Positions 7,197 to 15,659 of a stretch of 64,000 nt of DNA are shown here, piece after piece. Both the position numbers and the translations under genes were made by a program. Source of the stretch: Paenarthrobacter sp. GOM3 (GTDB lineage Bacteria; Actinomycetota; Actinomycetes; Actinomycetales; Micrococcaceae); the NCBI RefSeq assembly GCF_018215265.2, contig NZ_CP136562.1, forward strand, positions 3,906,001 through 3,970,000. Reading direction: 5' to 3'. The stretch's first letter is position 1, and each line of letters starts with the position of its first letter. The notes under the pieces are model-generated. The model saw only the letters and a list, made by a program, of their open reading frames with translations, was not told the DNA's origin and did no database searches.

Positions 7197-9317
7197 ATGA
7201 CGCCTGCCCCAACGCAACCGTCAAGACCAGCAGGCGGTCCCGGAACGTACCGCGACACATGGGGAATCCCGCACCTCTGGGCCGAGTCCGCCAACGAACT
7301 GGCGTTCCTGCAAGGTCGCAATGCCGCGATTGACCGCTCATGGCAGCTCGAACTGGAACGCTGGCGTTCCGAAGGCCGCACCGCCGAAGTGCTTGGCGCG
7401 GAGGCCGTGAGCTGGGACAGGTTCGCCCGGCAAGCGCGGTTGGACGACACCGCCCGCCAATGCTTCGACAACCTCGACGCGGACACGCAAAGCTGGTGCG
7501 GCCAGTACGTGGACGGCGTCAACCGCGCACTGGCTGACGGGCACCGGGACAGCCCGGAGTTCGCCGAGTCCGGGAGCTCTCCCCATCCCTGGAATCCGTG
7601 GACCCCCCTTGGCGTCTTCCTGGTGCACCACATCCTTTTCTCCACCTTCCCCAACAAGCTGTTCCGGGCCCATGTCGCACGGACCCTAGGTGAGGATGCT
7701 GTCAGCCTGTTCAGTATCGAAGCTCCCGTTTGGTCGGGCAGCAACGCGTGGGCGGCCCATGGTTCGGCGTCAGTGAGCGGTTCCCCACTGATCGCCGGAG
7801 ACCCACACCGTCTGATGGAACTGCCCGGCGTGTATCAGCAGGTGCGGCTCGGCTGCCCGGAATTCGACGCCGTCGGGTTCGCCTTTCCGGGAGTTCCCGG
7901 CCTTCCGCACTTCGCCCAGACGGAGCACACCGCATGGGCCGTCACGAACGCCATGGCCGACTACCAGGACCTCTTCGAGGAGGAACTGCGACGCGTCACG
8001 GACTACTCCGGCGAGCGCGTCGAGGCACGTGGCGAGCAGGGCTGGGAAAACGTCGTCGTGAATCTGGAGACCATTCACGTCCGCGACGGTGAGTCTGTGT
8101 CCGTGGACATTTTTGAGACGGCCCGCGGACCGGTCATCTCCGAAACGCCCGACGGCGGCGCCTTGAGTTTGCGCTTTCCTGCGAGGGTTGAGGGGCGGTT
8201 GGGTTTCGAGGCCCTCCTGCCGTTGCTGCGTAGCCGGAGCGTTTCCGCGGTGGAAGCGGCCTTGGATGCATGGGTGGAGCCCGTCAACAGTGTGATTGCC
8301 GCTGACACGTCCGGAACCGTGACGCAGTTTGTCGCCGGGCTCGTCCCCCAGCGGAATCCCGCCAACCGTCGCCTGCCCGCACCCGCGTACTCAGCCCGCC
8401 ACGCGTGGGACGGGCAGTACGTGATCCTTCCCCGGTCAGCGGTACAAACGTTCGCCGTCAGCGCGAATGACCGCGCAGCAGGCGGTGGGGACGCCGTCGC
8501 AATGGAGTTCGCACCCGCATACCGCGCCGCGCGGATCCGCGAGCTGCTGGAGGCGATTGAAGGGCCTCTTGCTCCTGACCATATGCAGGCCATCCACATG
8601 GACACCCTGCTGGGTCCATGGCCGATGTACCGGTCGATCCTGGCCGCCTTGGACCCCGCTGACCTGTCCCGGGAGGCCAAGGAAGTGCGCTCACGACTGC
8701 TTCGTTGGGATGGCCGGATGGACGCCGGCAGCAAGCCCGCGGCCCTTTTTGCCGGGTGGAGGGGCACCTTGGTCCAACGCATCGCCAAGCACCCATCCCT
8801 TGCTGCATTGAACGACCCCACAGGCTATTCACCGCTTTTCGGGCCGTGGTTGTCCGTTCCCTCCCGGATCGGTTTCGCCCTCGAGACGCTTCTGCTCCGG
8901 GGTTCGGAGCTCGGCATCGATGCTGGAGTGGAGGCCGCTGCAAGTCTTGAAGACACGGCGCTGGAAGAGGCAATGCTGGACGGAGCGTCATGGGGTGACC
9001 GCCATAAGCTGCTGGCCGTTCATCTCCTCCCCGGTTCCCTTGCCGACGCCGCGCCAACGGCTGGCCTCAGCGGCGACACCGGATGCGTGCTGTGCACTGA
9101 GAGCCTCCCGGGCGTGGATGACCGGAGCTTCCGCGGCCCTGTGGCCCGCTACGTCTGGGACCTGTCCGAGGGCCGGAACAGCCGATGGATTGTTCCTTTC
9201 GGCACCGCCGGAACGCCGGGCCACCAGCATTTCGCTGACCAATTGCCCCTGTGGACGTCCGGGCAGCTTGCCCCGGTGGCCAGCGAGTGGTCGGCCCTCA
9301 GCAAAGAAGCATCCTGA
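7197..9317 (+). CDS. penicillin-acylase-family (Ntn) amidohydrolase
   Basis: A 706-residue Ntn-hydrolase precursor. The alpha part begins TYRDTWGIPHLWAESANELAFLQGR. The predicted self-cleavage site is Gly181/Ser182 in WSGSNAWA, giving a new N-terminal Ser182 nucleophile followed by Asn-Ala-Trp as in penicillin G acylase. No signal peptide is visible, which is unusual because many relatives are periplasmic or secreted; this one appears cytosolic. GAGAAG just before the ATG serves as ribosome binding site. Control by an iron box and the downstream siderophore acetyltransferase point to acyl-chain editing of a siderophore, as PvdQ does in Pseudomonas. The substrate is inference. Confidence 0.85.
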   Translation: MTPAPTQPSRPAGGPGTYRDTWGIPHLWAESANELAFLQGRNAAIDRSWQLELERWRSEGRTAEVLGAEAVSWDRFARQARLDDTARQCFDNLDADTQSWCGQYVDGVNRALADGHRDSPEFAESGSSPHPWNPWTPLGVFLVHHILFSTFPNKLFRAHVARTLGEDAVSLFSIEAPVWSGSNAWAAHGSASVSGSPLIAGDPHRLMELPGVYQQVRLGCPEFDAVGFAFPGVPGLPHFAQTEHTAWAVTNAMADYQDLFEEELRRVTDYSGERVEARGEQGWENVVVNLETIHVRDGESVSVDIFETARGPVISETPDGGALSLRFPARVEGRLGFEALLPLLRSRSVSAVEAALDAWVEPVNSVIAADTSGTVTQFVAGLVPQRNPANRRLPAPAYSARHAWDGQYVILPRSAVQTFAVSANDRAAGGGDAVAMEFAPAYRAARIRELLEAIEGPLAPDHMQAIHMDTLLGPWPMYRSILAALDPADLSREAKEVRSRLLRWDGRMDAGSKPAALFAGWRGTLVQRIAKHPSLAALNDPTGYSPLFGPWLSVPSRIGFALETLLLRGSELGIDAGVEAAASLEDTALEEAMLDGASWGDRHKLLAVHLLPGSLADAAPTAGLSGDTGCVLCTESLPGVDDRSFRGPVARYVWDLSEGRNSRWIVPFGTAGTPGHQHFADQLPLWTSGQLAPVASEWSALSKEAS

Positions 9318-9372
9318 CACTTCTCCCCCCAGTCGCACCACGAATACCCAGCCCCAGCACCCGAAGGAAGAC

Positions 9373-9972
9373 ATGACCACCACCGCCCAGGATTTCTCCG
9401 TCCGCACCACCGTCTACTCCGAAGAACTCGAAGGATGGGGTTCCCTGCGGATTGTCCCGCTGATTCCACACGAGGACATAGGACTCGTTTTCGAGTGGGT
9501 GACCCAGCCGCGCGCCAAGTTCTGGGGAATGACCGGGCACACCCGTGAGGAAGTCCTGGGCATCTATGAATTCCTGGATTCCTTGGACACCCACCACGCG
9601 TTCCTGGTGATCCTGGACGGGGAGGCCCTGGCGCTGTTCCAGACCTACGAGCCGTTGCACGACCCCGTGGGTGAGGCCTACCCCGCGCGGGAGGAAGACA
9701 TCGGCATGCACTTGCTGCTGGCTCCAGCCACCCGGCCCATTCCGCATTTCACTCCCAGGCTGGCCACTGCCCTGATCAAGTACATGTTTTCCCTGCCTGG
9801 CAAGGACCGGATCGTCGTGGAGCCCGACTCACGCAACGCCAAGGCCCTGCGTCGCCTGGAGGCAACATGCTTCGAACGTGGACCCATCGTCCAGCTCGCA
9901 GAGAAGGAAGCCCAGCTGGGGTTCCTGACCCGGGCCGGTTTCGATGAAATACAGGAACGTTCCGCCCGCTAG
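9373..9972 (+). CDS. siderophore-type N-acetyltransferase (IucB/RhbD-like)
   Basis: A 199-residue GNAT protein of the Acetyltransf_8 (IucB/RhbD/AlcB-like) type, with RIVPLIPHEDIGLVFEWV, FWGM, EDIGMHLLLAP and RIVVEPDSRNAKALRRLE. These enzymes acylate the N-hydroxylated amine of hydroxamate siderophores such as aerobactin. AAGGAAG lies just before the ATG at 9373. A longer open frame upstream overlaps the acylase gene and is not used. It is 55 bases after the acylase, so the two probably form one iron-regulated transcript. Its last four bases overlap the convergent EcfT gene. Confidence 0.85.
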   Translation: MTTTAQDFSVRTTVYSEELEGWGSLRIVPLIPHEDIGLVFEWVTQPRAKFWGMTGHTREEVLGIYEFLDSLDTHHAFLVILDGEALALFQTYEPLHDPVGEAYPAREEDIGMHLLLAPATRPIPHFTPRLATALIKYMFSLPGKDRIVVEPDSRNAKALRRLEATCFERGPIVQLAEKEAQLGFLTRAGFDEIQERSAR

Positions 9973-10763
9973 CGCCAGACGAAGCTCCACGTCCCGGCAC
10001 TCACGGCGGCCAGCACGGCACCCGCTGCGATGACCACTCCGCCAAGGACCACCCAAATGTCCAGCGCAGAGTACGTGGATTCGCGCGCCCACGTCCGCTG
10101 GCCGCCGCCAAAGCCACGTGCTTCCATGGTCACAGCCAACCGCGAGGCGCGCCGAACAGCTTGGACCAGCAGCCCGAAGCTCTGGCCGAGGGTAGCTTTC
10201 AACCGCTGGAACGGGCTGCCTTGCGAACCGACACCCCTGGCGCGGCGGGCCATGCCGATGGTCTGCCATTCTTCCGCCATGAGGCCAACCAACCGCATGG
10301 CGGCGAGGGAGCCCAGGACGAACCGGTGCGGCAGCTTCGCCTTCTGCGCCAGGGCGTCGGCCAGGTCCGTGGGATCGGTGCAGGTCATCAGCAGGATCGC
10401 CGGAAGGGCAATCGCCAACCCGCGCAGCATGAAACCGAGCCCCAGCTCAAGGGAACCTTCGCTGATGGACCACAGGCCGACGTCGAGCAGTACAGCGCCG
10501 CTGTCAGCCGCCACGATCGCCGTGCTCCAGCCACCAATCGCCGCCGCGATGATCAACGGCCACGCCCGCTGCCACAAAAGCCGCAGCGTGAGCCCAGCGA
10601 GCGGGAACAGCGCCAGTTCGGCAACGAGCGCGGTTGATGCTGAGACCCAGTCGATGGAGAGGGCCAGCACCAGCGAAATGAGGAAGACCGCGGCGAACTT
10701 GGCCAGCGGATTCGCGTCGGTCAGCAGGGCATGGTTACCTCGCAGGTTCAGTGCGTCCCTCAT
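9969..10763 (-). CDS. ykoC: ECF transporter transmembrane subunit EcfT (YkoC-like)
   Basis: A 264-residue EcfT protein with several membrane helices (about 22-65, 70-90 and 110-130, plus one at the C-terminus). The cytosolic coupling motifs ARRARGVG and TMEARGFGGG touch the ATPases. It starts within the ATPase gene (4-base overlap), giving the order S subunit, fused ATPase, T subunit. With the upstream TPP riboswitch this is the YkoEDC-type importer of a thiamine precursor, most likely hydroxymethylpyrimidine. Confidence 0.88.
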   Translation of the reverse strand: MRDALNLRGNHALLTDANPLAKFAAVFLISLVLALSIDWVSASTALVAELALFPLAGLTLRLLWQRAWPLIIAAAIGGWSTAIVAADSGAVLLDVGLWSISEGSLELGLGFMLRGLAIALPAILLMTCTDPTDLADALAQKAKLPHRFVLGSLAAMRLVGLMAEEWQTIGMARRARGVGSQGSPFQRLKATLGQSFGLLVQAVRRASRLAVTMEARGFGGGQRTWARESTYSALDIWVVLGGVVIAAGAVLAAVSAGTWSFVWR

Positions 10764-12334
10764 GCTGCACCGGCTTCCTGGCGGCTTTCAGCGCGTGCCG
10801 CGGGGTTCAGGCGCAGCTCCGTGCCGCCGAGTACAGCACTGAATTCCTGGTCGTGGGTTACGGAGACCACGGCTGTTCCGGCGTCGAGCAACTCCGAAAG
10901 GAACGACGCCAGCTCGGCCCAGGTGTTCGCGTCCTGGCCGAAGGTGGGCTCATCAAGGACCAGGACTTTGGGGTGCGCGGCCAGCACCGTGGCCACGGAA
11001 AGCCTTCGCTTCTCGCCGCCGGACAGGGTGTACGGGTTCGCGTCCACCAGATGGGTGAGCCGCAACCGCTCCAACAGTTCGTCCACACGTTCCTCGCCGT
11101 GGCCAAGGTGCTTCGGACCAAACATCAGCTCATCCAGCACCTTGCCCGTGACGAACTGGTGCTCGGGCTCCTGGAACACTGTCCCGATGCGTGAAATCAG
11201 CTGGTCAGCCTTCCACCTGAACGGGTCGATTCCGGCCCCTTCTGAAAGCTCGACGGCGGCACTCACCTTGCCGTCCACCGGCGCCAAAAGGCCGGCCAGC
11301 GTGAGCGCGAACGTGGACTTACCGGCACCATTCGGACCTGTGATGGTCAATGCTTGCCCGGCCCTGACCTGGGCGCTGATATCGGATTGCACGGCAACGG
11401 GTGGGATGGTCCGGAAGCCTTTCCTGCGTGCTTTCCCGCGGGAGACTGCCACATCCTGGGCGGCCAGGAGCAGTTGCGCGGTGGGGGTTTCACTTCGCCG
11501 CGCACGGGTTGCGGGGACGTATCCGGGAACCCAAACACCGGCTGCCATCAGCATGGTGCGGGCCTCGGACAGGACCTGTTCCGGCGGCCCATCCAACAGG
11601 ACGCCTGGAGTGCCCGCGGCTCCCGCGGCGCCGGATCCTGGCTGCAGCACCACAATCCGGTCCACCAGGTCCTTCCACACGGACACGCGGTGTTCCACCA
11701 CAACAAGCGTGGCACCGGTCTTGTCGAGGCAACGGCCCACCGCGTCCCGCACCTCCAGGACCCCTGCCGGGTCCAGGTTGGCCGTTGGTTCGTCCAGCAG
11801 GATCAGCCCGGGCCGCATCGCCAAAATCCCGGCAAGCGCCAGGCGTTGTTTCTGGCCGCCGGAGAGTGCCGCCGTCGGGTGGTCCAACGCCAGTCCGCCG
11901 CCCGCAGCGGTGCGCAGCCCGACGTCGTCGAGCGCTTCATGGACGCGGGACCAAATTTCCTCCCGCGGCACGGCCAGGTTCTCGGCGCCGAAGGCGACGT
12001 CGTCCCCCACCCGGGACAGCACAACCTGCGTTTCGGGGTCCTGCTGCATAAGGCCGGCGCGGCCCCGCTGCTCGCGGGGAGCAACGCCGTCGATCAGCAG
12101 CGAGCCGGTCTCGTCCGAGTCGTCTTCCTCGTCCCCCAACACCCCGGCGAGGGCATGCAGGAGCGTGGACTTGCCCGCACCCGAGGGTCCAAGCAGCAGC
12201 ACCCGCTCCCCCGGTTCGATCCGGAGGTCAAGGCCTTGGATGGCTGGCGTGGCCCTGCCGGCGTGCCGCCATCCCCAGCCCTCGGCTGAGATGGCGGCAG
12301 GCCGGACCTGGCCGCCGCGTTCGGTTGCGGACAT
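10760..12334 (-). CDS. ykoD: fused duplicated ECF ATPase (YkoD-like)
   Basis: A 524-residue protein with two ABC ATPase domains. The first has Walker A GPSGAGKST, signature ALSGGQKQR and Walker B LILLDEPTANLD. The second has GPNGAGKST, TLSGGEKRR and LVLDEPTFGQD. A low-complexity Gly/Ala linker and a Pro/Arg stretch separate them. ATG at 12334 was chosen because it overlaps the YkoE stop (ATGA) and directly precedes the first domain; the longer open frame upstream is antiparallel noise across ykoE. It energises the ECF importer. Confidence 0.9.
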   Translation of the reverse strand: MSATERGGQVRPAAISAEGWGWRHAGRATPAIQGLDLRIEPGERVLLLGPSGAGKSTLLHALAGVLGDEEDDSDETGSLLIDGVAPREQRGRAGLMQQDPETQVVLSRVGDDVAFGAENLAVPREEIWSRVHEALDDVGLRTAAGGGLALDHPTAALSGGQKQRLALAGILAMRPGLILLDEPTANLDPAGVLEVRDAVGRCLDKTGATLVVVEHRVSVWKDLVDRIVVLQPGSGAAGAAGTPGVLLDGPPEQVLSEARTMLMAAGVWVPGYVPATRARRSETPTAQLLLAAQDVAVSRGKARRKGFRTIPPVAVQSDISAQVRAGQALTITGPNGAGKSTFALTLAGLLAPVDGKVSAAVELSEGAGIDPFRWKADQLISRIGTVFQEPEHQFVTGKVLDELMFGPKHLGHGEERVDELLERLRLTHLVDANPYTLSGGEKRRLSVATVLAAHPKVLVLDEPTFGQDANTWAELASFLSELLDAGTAVVSVTHDQEFSAVLGGTELRLNPAARAESRQEAGAA

Positions 12335-12954
12335 CAGTTGAAGACGGGCTCCGAAGCGGCCTTGCGCGACGCGAAGGAACTCAGGACGCCGGTCTTCGCC
12401 AGAGCACGCGTGGCAATCCATGAGAGTGCGCCCGCAATGATCGCGCCGGAGATCGTAGTGAACGTGATGTAAGCGAGCTTGTCGACTGCCTCGTAGGCAA
12501 TGTTCCAGCCCCACGGCAGGAACGAGTCGTTGAGGCCGCAGAAGAGGCCCGCACCTGCACCGGCAAGGAGCGAGGTGGGCAGGTTGAACTTCTTGTAGAG
12601 GAACGCGGCGAAGATGAGCTCCGCGCCGAGGCCCTGCAGAATGCCGGAGATGAGTACGGTGGTGCCGTACTGGGAGCCCATGATGAGTTCGCCTGTGGCT
12701 GCGACCGCCTCGCAGAACAGGGCAGCACCCGGCTTGCGGATGATGAGCATGCCCAGGACTGCCGGAATCATCCAACCGCCTGCGATCAGGCCCGTCAACG
12801 GCGGATACGCTGCGTTCATGGGGATGGATACGAGTGCGGCGCCTTGGGACCATGCCCAGAAAATCACGCCGCCGGCGATGGCGATCAACGCTGCCACCAC
12901 AATGTCTACAACACGCCAGTTATAACTGGTCTTCTTCACGTTTACCGTGGTCAT
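12334..12954 (-). CDS. ykoE: ECF substrate-binding membrane subunit (YkoE family)
   Basis: A 206-residue membrane protein with five or six helices. Motifs PPLTGLIAGGWMIPAVLGMLIIRKPGAALFCE and GILQGLGAELIFA are typical of the YkoE S-component for thiamine precursors. A strong AGGAGG (complement of 12962-12967) precedes the ATG. That ribosome binding site sits inside a perfect hairpin (12962-12980) downstream of a TPP riboswitch, so TPP probably controls translation. The genes ykoE, ykoD and ykoC overlap end to end. Confidence 0.9.
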   Translation of the reverse strand: MTTVNVKKTSYNWRVVDIVVAALIAIAGGVIFWAWSQGAALVSIPMNAAYPPLTGLIAGGWMIPAVLGMLIIRKPGAALFCEAVAATGELIMGSQYGTTVLISGILQGLGAELIFAAFLYKKFNLPTSLLAGAGAGLFCGLNDSFLPWGWNIAYEAVDKLAYITFTTISGAIIAGALSWIATRALAKTGVLSSFASRKAASEPVFN

Positions 12955-12961
12955 TTTTCTG

Positions 12962-12980
12962 CCTCCTGAGTTACAGGAGG
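12962..12980 (-). promoter_or_regulatory. hairpin sequestering the ykoE ribosome binding site
   Basis: CCTCCTG (12962-12968) and CAGGAGG (12974-12980) form a perfect 7-bp stem with a 5-base loop. On the minus strand its 3' arm is the Shine-Dalgarno sequence of ykoE. It lies between the TPP aptamer and the ATG, as expected for a translational expression platform. Confidence 0.75.
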
Positions 12981-13044
12981 GGAAAGTGCTCCCCGGATTC
13001 CCCGGCCGGCCTGCGCCGCCCGGTTCCGGACACTCTGAGAAGCT

Positions 13045-13162
13045 CGACTCCCTTGCGCCGGTACTAACCGGATCAGGTTCGAGGGTCTGCGGCTGTCCGC
13101 ACTCTCAGCGCCCTCGCGGCTCCTGCATCTCTGCAAGTTCCGACGGCGGCGCTCCCCTGTCG
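13045..13162 (-). promoter_or_regulatory. TPP riboswitch (thi box)
   Basis: Read on the minus strand it contains GGGCGCTGAGAG, ACCCTCGAACCTGATCCGG and TTAGTACCGGCGCAAGGGAG, the conserved CUGAGA and ACCU-GAUCUGG-UAAUACCAGCG-AGGGA blocks of the TPP aptamer. CGAC (13162-13159) pairs with GTCG (13048-13045) to close P1, and GCGCC with GGCGC forms the P3 base. It leads the ykoEDC operon. Confidence 0.93.
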
Positions 13163-13251
13163 TTATTAAATCTGCCCTGCTGGGCTGGTTCAGTTTACAC
13201 CTGCCCTCCGTGGTGGGGACTGCTGTCCGGTCACAATCCGGCCCACCCCCA

Positions 13252-13316
13252 CCGTTGCGAGGCCCGCTGAACACCCTTCTTTGGGCCCATACCCTGCACG
13301 GCGGGCCTCGCAACGG
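13252..13316. repeat. perfect 16-bp inverted repeat in a divergent promoter region
   Basis: CCGTTGCGAGGCCCGC (13252-13267) is the exact reverse complement of 13301-13316, with a 33-base spacer. It lies between the ykoE riboswitch (reading left) and the Nudix gene (reading right), where no terminator is expected. It could be an operator, a dispersed intergenic repeat or the ends of a tiny mobile element. Confidence 0.6.
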
Positions 13317-13367
13317 GACCTGAGAGAATGATCCAGCAACATCCATCGCGGCAAAGGGGCACACTTC

Positions 13368-14057
13368 ATGACGGACCAACCCGGCTCAGGCCTCCCAGGC
13401 AACGCTGTCGTGCCGGAAGCACGCCTCGCCGCAAGCGTCATTCTGCTCCGCGATACCCCCTCCGGGCTCGAGGCATTCGTCCAGCACAGGGTCAGCACCA
13501 TGGACTTCGCCGCCGGGATGGTGGTGTTTCCGGGAGGACGCGTGGACCCCGCCGACCACTCCGGGTGGGACTACGCCCCCGAACTGCTCCACCGCCACGC
13601 GGCGGACTGGCAGGCAAGCTCCATCGGGGCGGATTCAGAAGACGCGGCCAGGAACGCCGGAACCGTGCTCACAGCCGCCATCCGCGAGGTCCGCGAGGAA
13701 GCCGGGCTGGGCATCGACGCCGGTGACCTGCGCCCGTGGGCCAACTGGATTACCCCGATCGACATGCCCAAGCGGTTCGACACGTTCTTCTATGTGGCCA
13801 AGCCGTCCGCGGACATGGCACCACACCACCAAACAACCGAAGCGTGGCAATCCTTGTGGATGCCGGTAGAGGGAATCCTCGCGGCCGAGGCGGCAGGCAC
13901 CCTGAAACTGATGCCGCCCACTTACTATCTCCTCAAGGAAATCGCCGGATACGGGACTGTCGACGCCGTATGGTCGGCCGATCACCCGGTCGTACCCGTG
14001 CTGGCACCCGTTGGCTCCCTGACCGCATTCCTTAAGGAACGGGAAAGCCGCCGCTAG
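13368..14057 (+). CDS. Nudix hydrolase, NUDT19-like
   Basis: A 229-residue Nudix protein. VVFPGGRVDPAD is followed by an insert of about 45 residues before the Nudix helix TAAIREVREEAGLGI. This spacing is characteristic of the NUDT19/RP2-like branch that acts on CoA derivatives. The core REVREEAG is intact, while the first glutamate of the classical GX5E part is alanine. AAGGGG upstream of the ATG is a ribosome binding site. It lies just upstream of the DUF4235 gene on the same strand. CoA diphosphatase activity is a family-based guess. Confidence 0.85.
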   Translation: MTDQPGSGLPGNAVVPEARLAASVILLRDTPSGLEAFVQHRVSTMDFAAGMVVFPGGRVDPADHSGWDYAPELLHRHAADWQASSIGADSEDAARNAGTVLTAAIREVREEAGLGIDAGDLRPWANWITPIDMPKRFDTFFYVAKPSADMAPHHQTTEAWQSLWMPVEGILAAEAAGTLKLMPPTYYLLKEIAGYGTVDAVWSADHPVVPVLAPVGSLTAFLKERESRR

Positions 14058-14093
14058 CGTTGTCGGCCCTCCCGTTGCGGCTAGGCTGGGGGC

Positions 14094-14354
14094 ATGAACC
14101 TCTTCTTCAAGCTGATCGGCGCCGGAGTAAGCCTCGGGGCGGGCTTCGTCGGAACAAAACTCGTCAACAAAGGGTGGGAAAAGGCCACAGGCAACAAGCC
14201 ACCCGTGGGCAACGATGACATGGAAACGAGCCTGCGCTCCGCCCTCACCTTCGCCCTGATTTCGGCGTTCGTGAGCACACTCATCCAGGTGCTTGCCAGC
14301 AGGGGCACCCAGCGTGCAATCGCCCGCTTCGCGAAGTCCCAGGACATCGTCTAG
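14094..14354 (+). CDS. DUF4235 small membrane protein
   Basis: An 86-residue protein with two hydrophobic helices (about 5-26 and 48-68) and the pattern KLIGAGVSLGAGFVGTKLVNKGWEKATGNKPP typical of DUF4235, found mainly in actinobacteria and of unknown function. It follows the Nudix gene by 36 bases and ends just before a strong terminator. Confidence 0.85.
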   Translation: MNLFFKLIGAGVSLGAGFVGTKLVNKGWEKATGNKPPVGNDDMETSLRSALTFALISAFVSTLIQVLASRGTQRAIARFAKSQDIV

Positions 14355-14375
14355 GGCAGCACCGTCCAAGGCAAC

Positions 14376-14431
14376 GCGGGGTCGTTTCCGGCCGCTACAT
14401 CCCCTCGGGATGGGGCCGGAAATGACCCCGC
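14376..14431. terminator. bidirectional terminator between DUF4235 and mnhG
   Basis: GCGGGGTCGTTTCCGGCC pairs with GGCCGGAAATGACCCCGC (one mismatch) around a loop containing a second small stem, followed by CTTTGGCTTT. The genes on both sides point toward it. Confidence 0.8.
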
Positions 14432-14438
14432 TTTGGCT

Positions 14439-14828
14439 TTAACGCTCGTGGTCGGTTTGACCCGCCGCTGCCCGCTGAACAACAGCCTCAAGTTCGTCCT
14501 TGGTGAGCATCTCCCGGTGGCCATGCTTGGTGCGGTACGCGGACCGCCCCACCATGTGGGCCGAGACAGGTGCGGTGAGCAGCTGGAATATCCACGCCAC
14601 CAACAGCACGGGCCAAACCCACCAGGTCCGCATCTGAAGGCCTATAGCGGCCAGCATGAGGAACAAGCCCAGGACCTGCGGCTTGGTAGCAGCGTGCATG
14701 CGGCTCATCAGGTCAGGGAAACGCAGCAAACCGACCGCTGCGCCAAGGGACATCAGCGCTCCGACCACCAGGAACACAGCGGTCACAATATCGATGACGG
14801 CATCCACGCCGGTGGCATCAGGACTCAT
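14439..14828 (-). CDS. mnhG: Mrp-type Na+/H+ antiporter subunit G
   Basis: A 129-residue protein with three membrane helices and LGAAVGLLRFPDLMSRMHAATKPQVLG, the MnhG/MrpG signature. It is last in the six-gene mnh operon and overlaps mnhF by 11 bases. The charged C-terminal tail (about residues 100-129) is cytosolic and poorly conserved. Confidence 0.93.
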   Translation of the reverse strand: MSPDATGVDAVIDIVTAVFLVVGALMSLGAAVGLLRFPDLMSRMHAATKPQVLGLFLMLAAIGLQMRTWWVWPVLLVAWIFQLLTAPVSAHMVGRSAYRTKHGHREMLTKDELEAVVQRAAAGQTDHER

Positions 14829-15096
14829 TGCTCTGTTCCCTCCGCTCGGCCACGAACCGGGCCACCGTCACCGAACCAATGAAGCCAATCACGGCCAGCG
14901 CCACCAGCAGCATCAGGTTATTCAGGTGCCGGTTCACCGCCATGTCGATCGCGAGGGCTGCGCCGAGAATGGCCAGCAAAACGTCTGAGGCCAAAACCCG
15001 GTCCAGCAGGGAAGGACCGATCGCGATCCGCACAATGGCGCCGGCAGCAGCCAGGCTAAGAATCACGGCCGTAACTATGAGGACGATTTCCTTCAC
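14818..15096 (-). CDS. mnhF: Mrp-type Na+/H+ antiporter subunit F
   Basis: A 92-residue three-helix protein with RIAIGPSLLDRVLASDVLLAI and GAALAIDMAVNRHLNNLMLLVALAVIGFIGSVTVARF, matching MnhF/MrpF. In Bacillus, MrpF has also been linked to bile-salt efflux. Its start overlaps the mnhE stop by four bases. Confidence 0.92.
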   Translation of the reverse strand: MKEIVLIVTAVILSLAAAGAIVRIAIGPSLLDRVLASDVLLAILGAALAIDMAVNRHLNNLMLLVALAVIGFIGSVTVARFVAERREQSNES

Positions 15097-15659
15097 AGGG
15101 CTGTCCCTTTCACTCCGGAACCTATCTCGGCTCCCAGCGCCTGGACTTCTTCGCGGGTGCCCATGATGCGGATCAAGCCGGCTTCAATGTTCTGGACTTC
15201 CTGACGGATCTTATCTATGTCAGCCTCTTGGTAAATGTTGAGCGCGTGCAGGTACAGCGTGGACGTCGAACGGTCAACTTCCACCACCAGCGAGCCTGGA
15301 ATCAGCGAGATGACGTGCCCTGTTGCCGTCACCATGAGGTCGGAGTGGCTCCGCAACGGAACGGCGACGACGGCGCTGCGCACCTTTGGCCCCTTGACCA
15401 CAGCCAGGTACAGCACCAGGAAGCTCGCTGCCACCACTTTGGCGAGGAACATCAGGGCAAACGGGATGGCCCGCCGAATGTTGAACCTGCCACTGAGCTC
15501 AACCGGAGGAAGGTAGAAGAACTTTGCCACCAGCACCGCGATCAAAGCACCGAACAACAGGTTGCCCGGGCTGAAATCCCGCCACAACGCACCCCAGACA
15601 ATGACCAGCCAGACGAGCAGCGGCAGCTCGGTACGGAAGGAGTTCGGTTTACGGCTCAT
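15093..15659 (-). CDS. mnhE: Mrp-type Na+/H+ antiporter subunit E
   Basis: A 188-residue MnhE/MrpE protein. It has N-terminal membrane helices (WLVIVWGALWRDFSPGNLLFGALIAVLVAKFFYLPP) and a soluble C-terminal half with the conserved run ISLIPGSLVVEVDRSTSTLYLHAL. It is coupled by ATGA overlaps to mnhD and mnhF. Confidence 0.92.
   Translation of the reverse strand: MSRKPNSFRTELPLLVWLVIVWGALWRDFSPGNLLFGALIAVLVAKFFYLPPVELSGRFNIRRAIPFALMFLAKVVAASFLVLYLAVVKGPKVRSAVVAVPLRSHSDLMVTATGHVISLIPGSLVVEVDRSTSTLYLHALNIYQEADIDKIRQEVQNIEAGLIRIMGTREEVQALGAEIGSGVKGTAL

Noticed and set aside
7096..7341. N-terminal extension of the siderophore-interacting protein
   Set aside because: It would overlap the divergent acylase gene and the iron box; TTG 7095 has a proper ribosome binding site.
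10731..12341. 536-codon plus-strand open frame over the ECF ATPase gene
   Set aside because: Antisense shadow of ykoD; Ser/Arg/Pro-rich with no domain.
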